A stretch of 64,000 nt of DNA from assembly GCA_023140195.1 (NCBI GenBank), contig JAGLME010000004.1, positions 72,578 through 136,577 of the forward strand. Direction: 5' to 3'. Below are positions 1-8,000 of the stretch, piece by piece. Each line of letters opens with the position of its first letter. The first letter of the stretch is position 1. Position numbers and translations under genes: made by a program. Below the pieces are notes generated by a model that made no database searches, was not told the DNA's origin, and saw only the letters and a list, made by a program, of their open reading frames with translations. The DNA is from Thermoplasmata archaeon. Lineage in GTDB: Archaea > Thermoplasmatota > Thermoplasmata > RBG-16-68-12 > SOIM01.

Positions 1-37
1 GCGTAATGAAAGGATGAACAAGGCGGAGGAGGACGGC

Positions 38-343
38 ATGATAGTCGAATTCAGCATATTGCCAGTTGGAGCGGGAGAGAGTCTCAGCAAGCACGTGGCC
101 AAGGCATTGGACATAGTGGGTGAAAGCGGACTGAAGTACCAGTTCACCCCCATGGGAACGATTCTGGAAGGCGAGTACAAGCCGATAATGAGAACGATAA
201 AGAGATGTCACATGGCGGTATTGGAGGACTGTGAGAGGGTGATCACCACAATAAAGATGGATGACAGAAAGCACGCTGTGGGGGAGATCGAGAGGAAGAT
301 CGCATCCGTGGAGAACCGGCTCGGCAAAGAGCTGGAGAAGTGA
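38..343 (+). CDS. MTH1187/YkoF-family thiamine-binding-like protein
   Basis: Small (101 residues) ferredoxin-like-fold protein of the MTH1187/UPF0045 group. Known members bind thiamine or related small molecules and form tetramers; a thiamine-binding role here is inference from family only. The conserved opening (MIVEFSILPVG) and the central FTPMGTILEGE segment are visible. The ORF track starts at 14, but the ATG at 38 is preceded by a strong GGAGGAGG five bases upstream and gives the usual family N-terminus, so I chose it. It ends two bases before the convergent MFS gene. No thiamine biosynthesis genes are near. Confidence 0.85.
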   Translation: MIVEFSILPVGAGESLSKHVAKALDIVGESGLKYQFTPMGTILEGEYKPIMRTIKRCHMAVLEDCERVITTIKMDDRKHAVGEIERKIASVENRLGKELEK

Positions 344-344
344 T

Positions 345-1517
345 TCATTCCCTCATTATGCTGGTTAGCATCGTTGCGGCTATGACAGATAGTACCATCC
401 CGTAGAGGAACGCGTACTGGACACCGACGAAGGTCCACAAGGCGCCTGCAAGGATACTGGCGGTGAGTTTTCCGATCCCCACGCTCATGTGGTAGGTTCC
501 CAGGCAGGTGGCCTTGATTCCCTCGGGTGCGAGATCGCTGACGAACGCTCTCTGGACCCCATCTATGAATCCATTGGATAGACCGAACATTATGAAAGAG
601 AATGCGATCAAGATCGCTTCTATCTCATACGCGAACAGGAAGCTCATGGCGGCGAAGAACACATAGCCGACCGCTATTGTTGGCACCCGTCCTATCTTAT
701 CGCTCAAAGCCCCCGCAGGGATCGACGAAGCTGCAAACCAGATGTTCATCAGCAGATAGAATGCCAGAGCCATCACTTGGCTCTGTCCCAGGTCCACAGC
801 CCTCAGCATCACGAAGAAGAACGAGAAGTTGCCCAGGGCGAAGATGGTGGCGATCACAACGAAGACCCTCAACCGGACGGGCAGGAACTTGAAACCTATC
901 TTGACTTTGGCCTTGTCCTTCTTGGGCTTTCTCTTTTCCTTTAACAGCAATGAGAGCCCGAAGGCAACGAATGCTGGAATGGCGGCGATGAGGAAGATGG
1001 GCTGGTACGAGGTCGCGAAGATGGCGAGCAGGATTATTCCGAAGATCGGTCCCAGAATGGCACCGCCGGTATCGAGGGCCCGTTGGAAGCCGAACGCCTT
1101 TCCCAAGGTCTTGGGAGAGGTGGACTCGGCCACGAGAGCGTCCCTGGCCGGTTCACGGATCCCCTTGCCCACCCTCTCCGCGATCCTAAAAACGAAGAAG
1201 TGCTGCCAGATGGCGGAGAGGGAGAAGAAGAGCTTCATTATGGCGGAATGGCCGTATCCACCGGAGATGAACGGTTTCCTCTTCCCGGCCCGGTCGGACA
1301 AGTGCCCTGAGAACACCTTGATGACAGAGGCAACGAACTCTGCGGCACCTTCCATGATCCCTACGATGAAGTAGCTGGCCCCAAGCTGGATGACCATGAA
1401 GAAGGGGAGCAGGGGGAAGATTATCTCACTGCTGAGGTCAACGAAGAAGCTGACCACGGCAAGAAGAACGACGTTGGCCGAAAGGCCGGCACCGAATCTC
1501 TTTATCGAAGATCTCAT
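345..1517 (-). CDS. MFS transporter
   Basis: Major facilitator superfamily permease of 390 residues, the normal size, with about 12 hydrophobic segments. The loop after TM2 carries the MFS motif A-like GHLSDRAGKRKP, and a second copy (GALSDKIGRVP) lies in the second half, as expected from the internal duplication of the family. The substrate cannot be read from the sequence; efflux of a small molecule is the usual role for this subtype. It begins 10 bases after the cation exchanger gene on the same strand with a GGGAGGAG ribosome site in between, so the two are probably one transcript. Confidence 0.85.
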   Translation of the reverse strand: MRSSIKRFGAGLSANVVLLAVVSFFVDLSSEIIFPLLPFFMVIQLGASYFIVGIMEGAAEFVASVIKVFSGHLSDRAGKRKPFISGGYGHSAIMKLFFSLSAIWQHFFVFRIAERVGKGIREPARDALVAESTSPKTLGKAFGFQRALDTGGAILGPIFGIILLAIFATSYQPIFLIAAIPAFVAFGLSLLLKEKRKPKKDKAKVKIGFKFLPVRLRVFVVIATIFALGNFSFFFVMLRAVDLGQSQVMALAFYLLMNIWFAASSIPAGALSDKIGRVPTIAVGYVFFAAMSFLFAYEIEAILIAFSFIMFGLSNGFIDGVQRAFVSDLAPEGIKATCLGTYHMSVGIGKLTASILAGALWTFVGVQYAFLYGMVLSVIAATMLTSIMRE

Positions 1518-1527
1518 CCGCTCCTCC

Positions 1528-2616
1528 CTAAGGGTGGAAGAAGAACCCTATCGCTATGATCGTGTAAACCATGATCAGAAGGACACCTTCGTACCAGTTG
1601 GATTTCCCGTCAGCAGAGACCATATGGACAACCACGACCGCCAAAGCGATGGCCACCAGCTCGAATATCTCGAAGGCCAAGGTCATTGGGGTGGCGAAAA
1701 GGTGGGAGATGAAGACCAGGACAGGCGCCACGAAGAGCGCGATCTGGGTGCTGGAACTGATTGCTATCCCGACACTCAAGTTCATCTTGTTCTTCCATGC
1801 CATCAAGACGGCGCTGCCGTGCTCCGCCGCATTGCCCACGATGGCGATCACGATGACGCCTATGAAGATCTCCGAGATGCCAGTTACCTTTATGGAGGTT
1901 TCAACGGACGATATCAACAATTCGCTTAGGATGGCCACCCCGATGGTCGCAAGAGTCAGTACGATAATGCCCTTTCTTTTGCTCCAGATGGGCTCACCCT
2001 CTTCGCCCCGGGGATTATAGAAGTGCTTATGCGTCTTCAAAGAGAAGACCAATCCCAGGATGTATGCCGCGATGAGGATGCCGGATATTCCAATGCTCAT
2101 GGCATCGGTTATTCCTTCGACGCCTTCCTCGTGCACGAAAAGCACAAAAAGGGTCGGCATGGCCAAAGCGATGACAGCGAGGGTCAACATGGTCGACCGG
2201 GTGGTTGCCGCACTGGATTCGAACTCCTGTTCCTTGTATCGAGTTCCCCCGACCAGCATGCTGATTCCCAGGACCAGCAATATGTTCCCGATTATCGAGC
2301 CGGTGATGGACGCTTTCACGATCTCGATCATTCCAGAGCTCAAGGCGAAAACGGCGATTATGAGCTCAGTGGCGTTGCCAAAGGTGGCGTTCAGCAGACC
2401 CCCTGGACCGGGTCCCAGGTGAGCAGCCAGTTCCTCCGTCGCCTTTCCCATGACATATGCCAACGGAATTATGGATATGGAAACGAAGATGAAGGTGGAA
2501 ATGCCTGGATCGGCAAGAGATACGAAAAGACTCAGGATGACAAAAACAATGCACAGAATGAATATCTTCTTCGACCTTCTAGCATCGGCTTCTTCCACAT
2601 CCCCAGACTCGTTCAT
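1528..2616 (-). CDS. Ca2+/H+ antiporter (CaCA/CAX family)
   Basis: Cation/proton exchanger of 362 residues with about 11 membrane segments. Both alpha-repeat signatures are visible: FGNATELIIAVFAL near residue 80 and GNAAEHGSAVLMAWKNK near residue 260, each with the acidic residue that binds the cation in CAX proteins. The likely role is removal of Ca2+ (or another divalent ion) in exchange for protons. The start ATG lies about 29 bases from the centre of a minus-strand TATA-like element (2636-2650), so the transcript is close to leaderless. It probably leads a two-gene operon with the MFS gene downstream. Confidence 0.88.
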   Translation of the reverse strand: MNESGDVEEADARRSKKIFILCIVFVILSLFVSLADPGISTFIFVSISIIPLAYVMGKATEELAAHLGPGPGGLLNATFGNATELIIAVFALSSGMIEIVKASITGSIIGNILLVLGISMLVGGTRYKEQEFESSAATTRSTMLTLAVIALAMPTLFVLFVHEEGVEGITDAMSIGISGILIAAYILGLVFSLKTHKHFYNPRGEEGEPIWSKRKGIIVLTLATIGVAILSELLISSVETSIKVTGISEIFIGVIVIAIVGNAAEHGSAVLMAWKNKMNLSVGIAISSSTQIALFVAPVLVFISHLFATPMTLAFEIFELVAIALAVVVVHMVSADGKSNWYEGVLLIMVYTIIAIGFFFHP

Positions 2617-2635
2617 CGGAATAGGGAAAAGACCG

Positions 2636-2673
2636 TTGAATATAAATATAACCGTCCAAAAAGATTGATATAG
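2636..2673. promoter_or_regulatory. Divergent promoter region (cation exchanger / nnr)
   Basis: The 78-bp gap between divergent genes is AT-rich. The near-palindromic TATAAATATA at 2641-2650 is placed for transcription of the antiporter on the minus strand. TTGATATAG at 2665-2673 is centred about 26 bases before the GTG start of nnr, the spacing expected of a leaderless archaeal transcript. Assignment rests on spacing and composition only. Confidence 0.5.
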
Positions 2674-2694
2674 TGCACCCCTTCTTTTCCCGCC

Positions 2695-4134
2695 GTGCTA
2701 CCCTTCAAGGAGATAAATGTCCTGGACAGGAACTCAGAATTTCACGGGGTCCCCACCATCAAGTTGATGGAGAACGCTGGTGAGGCGGTCGCGAATGTCT
2801 TAGAGAAGAAGTTCGACCTGGAAGGGAAGAAGATCCTGGTGATCTGCGGGACTGGCAACAACGGAGGGGACGGCTTCGTCGCGGCCAGATACTTGAGCGA
2901 GCATTGCGGAGTGCAGGTTGCCCTGGCCAAAAGCGTGGAGGAGATCAAGTCCGGGATAGCGACCAAGAACTTCGCCAGGATCGAAGATGAATTGGACATC
3001 GTTGAATCTGCATCCAATCTGGGCGTTCTCTTACGCGGCTCCGACATCATAGTGGATGCTTTGCTCGGGATCGGAATATCAGGCAATGTCCGGGAACCCT
3101 ATCGGTCCATGATCAAGAAGGTGAACGCTTCCAAAAAGCCAGTGGTCTCAATCGACGTCCCAAGCGGCCTGGGTGCGGACCTGGCCATTCGTCCGACGAT
3201 CACGGTGGCGTTACACGACAAGAAGGAAGGCCAGACCAAGGAGAACTCAGGTCAGATATTCGTGAGGAGCATCGGAATCCCGGAGGAGGCTGAACGATAC
3301 GCTGGCCCTGGAGAGTTCGTTTACTATCCCATACCAAGAGAGGATTCCCACAAAGGGGAGAACGGAAGGGTGCTGGTCGTCGGCGGAGGACCCTTTACGG
3401 GCGCTCCAGCCCTGGTGGGCCTGGCTGCCTACAGAATCGGTGCGGACCTGGTTCACATTGCGACCCCCAAGAACGTTCACGACGTGGTCGCGTCCTTCTC
3501 ACCCAATTTCATAGTACATCCATTGTCTTCCGACAAGCTTGTTCCGGACGACATACCGGTTATCCAAGAGACTGCCAAGAAGGTCGAGGCGATCGTGGTG
3601 GGACCCGGCCTGGGAACGGATGCACAAACGCTGGAGGCAGTGAGATCACTGGTCAGAAAGATCGACCTGCCTTACGCGATAGACGCCGACGGCATCACCG
3701 CAGTCGCTCAGGACCCGACCTGCCTGAAGAATAGGAAGGGTGTCTTGACCCCACATTCCAACGAGTTCAAGAAACTCACCAAGTCAAAAATGTTGAAGGG
3801 CCTGGACGGACAGATCAAGCAGGTGGCTTCACTCGGAAAGTCCACCAAATTCACCATACTCAAGAAAGGCAGCACGGACATCATCTCGGACGGGAAGAGA
3901 ACCAAGCTGAACCAATCCGGCAATCAGGCCATGACAGTGGGGGGCACCGGTGATGTCCTGGCAGGCATAGTCGGAGGACTTATCTCCAAGGGTGTGGAAC
4001 CCTTCAATGCAGCAAGGATGGGTGCGTTCGCGTCGGGTTACGCGGGTGATCTGGCTTTCAGGAAGAGGAGTTTCGGAATGATGCCCATGGATGTGGTCGA
4101 TGAGATTCCCAATGTTCTTAAGGAGTTCCTCTGA
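2695..4134 (+). CDS. nnr: Bifunctional NAD(P)H-hydrate repair enzyme Nnr
   Basis: Fusion of an NAD(P)HX epimerase (YjeF_N, about residues 1-210) and an ADP/ATP-dependent NAD(P)HX dehydratase (YjeF_C, ribokinase-like, about 220-479). It repairs hydrated NADH and NADPH in the cytoplasm. The epimerase phosphate-binding loop GTGNNGGDGF is seen near residue 50, and the dehydratase loop VGGTGDVLAGIVGG near residue 410. At 479 residues the length matches bacterial and archaeal bifunctional enzymes. The start is GTG with no ribosome site, and a TATA-like element about 26 bases upstream suggests a leaderless message. The phosphoesterase gene follows after three bases. Confidence 0.93.
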   Translation: MLPFKEINVLDRNSEFHGVPTIKLMENAGEAVANVLEKKFDLEGKKILVICGTGNNGGDGFVAARYLSEHCGVQVALAKSVEEIKSGIATKNFARIEDELDIVESASNLGVLLRGSDIIVDALLGIGISGNVREPYRSMIKKVNASKKPVVSIDVPSGLGADLAIRPTITVALHDKKEGQTKENSGQIFVRSIGIPEEAERYAGPGEFVYYPIPREDSHKGENGRVLVVGGGPFTGAPALVGLAAYRIGADLVHIATPKNVHDVVASFSPNFIVHPLSSDKLVPDDIPVIQETAKKVEAIVVGPGLGTDAQTLEAVRSLVRKIDLPYAIDADGITAVAQDPTCLKNRKGVLTPHSNEFKKLTKSKMLKGLDGQIKQVASLGKSTKFTILKKGSTDIISDGKRTKLNQSGNQAMTVGGTGDVLAGIVGGLISKGVEPFNAARMGAFASGYAGDLAFRKRSFGMMPMDVVDEIPNVLKEFL

Positions 4135-4137
4135 ATT

Positions 4138-4896
4138 ATGATGCAAGGGCCCAATATGGAAGCAATGCCCATTCCCAACACACCAGCGCTGATCATTGAT
4201 GACAGGATTCTGGTCGTTGCCGACCTCCACATAGGGATGGAGAGAGAACTGAAGGAAGCGGGTTTCATCCTGCCCAGCCAGACAGATAACATCACCAACA
4301 GGCTCATCTCGATCCTCCAGGACAAGAAACCAGAGAAACTGATAGTCCTCGGTGACCTCAAGCACAACGTTCCCAAGACCTCCAGGCAGGAATGGGACGA
4401 GATACCGCTCCTTGTTCAGACGCTGCAAGAACACGTGGAGGAGGTGGAGGTGCTGCCCGGAAATCACGACGGAGGCATTGGCAGGTTATTACCGGTGAGC
4501 GTGAGAGTGTGGACATCGAAGGGGACGGTGGTCGGAGATGTCGGGCTGTTTCACGGACACGCATGGCCGTCCAAAGAAGTGATGAGTTCCAAGATCGCCA
4601 TAATGGGCCACGACCACCCGACGGTGAAGTTCGTGGACAATCTGGGAATGAAGGCCTCGAAGAGATGCTGGGTAAGGACCAACTTCAGGAGAAAGAGCGA
4701 GAGGTATCAGAAGCTGCCAAAGGAGCTCATTATCATGCCAGCGTTCAACGACTTCTGCGGAGGGACGCCGATTAACGACCCCAAGTCCAAGCTGTTGGGC
4801 CCTGTGCTCTCCAACAAGTTCCTGGTCCTCAACAAATCTAAGCTACACCTTCTCGATGGGACGTACCTGGGCATGAGATCGGACCTGATGCTCTGA
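4138..4896 (+). CDS. Metallophosphoesterase
   Basis: Calcineurin-like phosphoesterase of 252 residues, similar to the archaeal ICC-like group. Metal-binding motifs appear in the right order: ADLHIG (near residue 29), LGDLKH (near 72), GNHDGG (near 108), HGHAWP (near 139) and MGHDHP (near 156). These would coordinate two metal ions for hydrolysis of a phosphodiester or phosphomonoester; the substrate is unknown. It starts three bases after the nnr stop and is probably cotranscribed with it. ATG codons at the first two positions and at residue 7 leave the exact start open. Confidence 0.85.
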   Translation: MMQGPNMEAMPIPNTPALIIDDRILVVADLHIGMERELKEAGFILPSQTDNITNRLISILQDKKPEKLIVLGDLKHNVPKTSRQEWDEIPLLVQTLQEHVEEVEVLPGNHDGGIGRLLPVSVRVWTSKGTVVGDVGLFHGHAWPSKEVMSSKIAIMGHDHPTVKFVDNLGMKASKRCWVRTNFRRKSERYQKLPKELIIMPAFNDFCGGTPINDPKSKLLGPVLSNKFLVLNKSKLHLLDGTYLGMRSDLML

Positions 4897-4945
4897 TTCG
4901 GATTAGTGCCTTTCTTCCTAGCTGGCACCCAGGTCGACCAAAAAT

Positions 4946-4953
4946 CTTTAAAT
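4946..4953 (+). promoter_or_regulatory. TATA box for the 14-repeat surface protein gene
   Basis: CTTTAAAT within an A/T run 61 bases before the start codon predicts a transcription start near 4976 and a leader of about 30 bases. The leader holds a purine-rich GAGGAGAGG that can act as the ribosome binding site. Confidence 0.5.
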
Positions 4954-5006
4954 GGACAAGTATATCGGTCGTTGCTGGGCAACGGCCCTCCTGAGGAGAG
5001 GTTGAA

Positions 5007-8000
5007 ATGAGGAGATACATCGGTTCGGGGGTATTCTCGATAGTCTTGCTTTTGATGGTGGCGACCACTTTTTCGCCGATAGCGATTGCGAGCGTGAGCT
5101 TGCTGAACGGAGCTAGGAGTGAATCCGTGGACGTTCAGGAAGGATTGGAGGCCGACCGGCCTACGGGAACGCCCATGGGCTGGGAACCGCCAAAGCCCCT
5201 ATTCTTCCCTCCAGATATACAGTTCTGCAACGCTATTCCGAGTCCGCAGCAGGTAGGAAGCGCAGTGAACATCACGTGCATGATCAATGATGATGTTGGA
5301 ATGCTGAATGCTTGGGTGGAGGTGACTGACCCCGACGGTTTGGTCGTTGGCAACTTCTCCATGCTCTTCGATTCAGGATCGATGATGTGGTACAACGAGA
5401 CCATCTACTACAAGGCTGGAGTGTATACATTCACAGTTACAGCGGAGGACACCGAGGGGCTATTCGATTGGGACGATGGAATGGGTGCCTGGGTTTTCCT
5501 GATGACTGACATTACTCCGCCCACGATCACGAATGAAACCGCCGCTCCATCACCGCAGGAGACGGGTCAGAACGTGAACATCACGTGCGACGTGACGGAC
5601 AACGGTGTGGTGGACGAGGTCTGGGTGGAGGTATGGGACCCGGGCATGATCTCGCTTGGGAATTGGTCTATGAGCTTGGATTCGGGCACCGGAAAATGGT
5701 ATCTCGATCAACCGTACCTTGATGTGGGCTCACATTCGTTCACCATCACGGCCTATGATTCTGGCGGGATGTGGGACGTGGCCACGGGCAACTTCATCAT
5801 GGAGGACACGACGCCGCCTACCATCTCCAGTGTTCAAGAGGACCCGAATCCTCAGCAGATGAACGACAACGTCAACATATCGGCTATCGTGACCGACCTG
5901 GACGGAATATCGGAAGTCAGGCTGAGGGTCGTGGACCCGACCATGGCGGAAGTGGGCAACTGGTCCATGAGCCTGGATGCTGGAACCGGAAGGTATTGGG
6001 ACAACAGGACGTACACGATGATTGGTGTTTACAATTATGAGATATGGGCCAGGGATCCCAGCGGTAACTGGAATTCTTACTTCGGCACGTTCACCATACT
6101 GGCCGATGTTACCCCGCCTACGATCTCCGGCCAGATCGCAACACCCGATCCACAGGAGGTCTTCTTCAATGTCAACATAACTGCCACGATCACCGACAAC
6201 ATTGCTGTCTTTGGAGCCTGGGTCCAGGTATGGGACCCGACGATGGGTCTGGTAGGTAACTTCTCCATGGGTGACGCTGGCGGCGGAGTGTACTTCTACG
6301 AGCAGTCGTACGGCATGCTGGGGACGTATACCTTCACCATCTGGGCGAATGACACCTTCGATTGGTGGAGCTCGGCCTCAGGTTCCTTTGTGATGCAGGA
6401 TACGACCGTACCTGTGGTCGACACGATCACCGCCATTCCCAATCCACAAGAGGTCTTCTTGCAGGTGAACATCTCATGCAGGGTTACGGACAACTTCGGA
6501 GTGCAGGAGGTTTGGGTGGAGATCCGCGATCCTACAATGGTTCTGGTCGGCAATTTCAGCATGGTCTACGACGGGGGCACTGGAAGGTGGTCATATGAGC
6601 AGGCGTACGACATCGTGGGTCAATACTCGTTCATCATATGGGCCTTGGATACGAGCGGGAACTGGGGTATGAACACCGAGTTCTTCCTGATGGAGGACAC
6701 CACGCCACCTCAGATAACCGGCACGATAGCGACACCCAACCCGCAGGAGTCCGGCAGCATAGTGAACATCACGGCGACCGTCACGGACAATTACTTCGTC
6801 TTTGAGGGTTTCGTCGAGGTCTTCGATCCCTTTTTGGCGCTCGTGGGCAACTTCTCCATGATATGGGATTCGCTGGCAGGCGAGTTCAGCTTCGAACGAA
6901 GCTACTGGGAACTGGGAGACTACGATTATGCTGTTTGGGCAACCGACCTGGACAATAACTGGGACTCGCTTCAGGGGAACTTCACCATAATCGACACCAC
7001 GGATCCAGTCATATCCAGCGTCCAGAGGACGCCGCAGCCTCAGGAGGTTCACCTAGGCGTGAACATCTCCGCCATCGCCACGGACAATTACATGGTCCAA
7101 CAGGTTGTCATCGACATACTGGACCCGATAGGGGGCGCTGTGGTCAGCACAGACATGGGCTTCGATGTCGGGACAGGGAGATACTTCTACGCGCAGAACT
7201 TCGACATGGTCGGAACGTACTCATGCACCATCTGGGCGAGGGACACCATGAACAACCAGGCCACTTCCGGATGCGACTTCACCATGGTCGATACGACGCT
7301 TCCGATAATCTCGGCCATAACCAACGTACCGGCCCCGGGAGAAGTCAATGCGCCGCTGAACGTCTCCGCGATGGTAACGGACAACTATCAGGTGGACGTG
7401 AACAACGTCTGGCTGAACGTCCTTGACCCGTTCGGGGTGCCAATCGGCAACTTCTCTATGCTCTTTGATTCAGTATCAGGTAGGTTCTACTACGAACGAT
7501 CTTACAGTCAATTGGGTCTGCATCCCTTCACCATATGGGCGGCCGACGTCGGTGGGCTCTGGGTAAAGGCTCAGAATGGATTCCTAATCGATGACAATAC
7601 ACCGCCGATGATCTCGAGTGTGACCGAGACTCCGGACCCGCAGGAGGTCTACGGAAACGTCAACATCTCGGCGGATGTGACGGACAATTACCAGCTGGCA
7701 GAGGTGAAGGTGGAGATAAGGAACCCCATCGGCGGACTGGTCGGCAACTTCAGCATGGTCTACGACGGGGGCACTGGAAGGTGGTCATATGAGCAGGCGT
7801 ACGACATGCTTGGCATATACACGACCGCCATCTACGCCAGGGACATCAGGAGCAATGTGGCGGCAGTTCTGGGGTCGTTCCTCATTCGGGACACAACACC
7901 TCCAACACTGCTGAACACCATCGCGTCACCTGACCCGCAGGACGCTGGCGGTCTTGTCAGGATAGACTCGGAGGTCTCGGACAACTTCTTGCTCGATCTG

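Noticed and set aside
602-1374. Plus-strand ORFs of up to 181 residues
   Set aside because: They lie opposite the MFS gene, have biased Arg/Ser/Pro composition and no family character.
2023-2673. 216-residue plus-strand ORF
   Set aside because: Antisense shadow of the Ca2+/H+ antiporter, whose motifs are clear.
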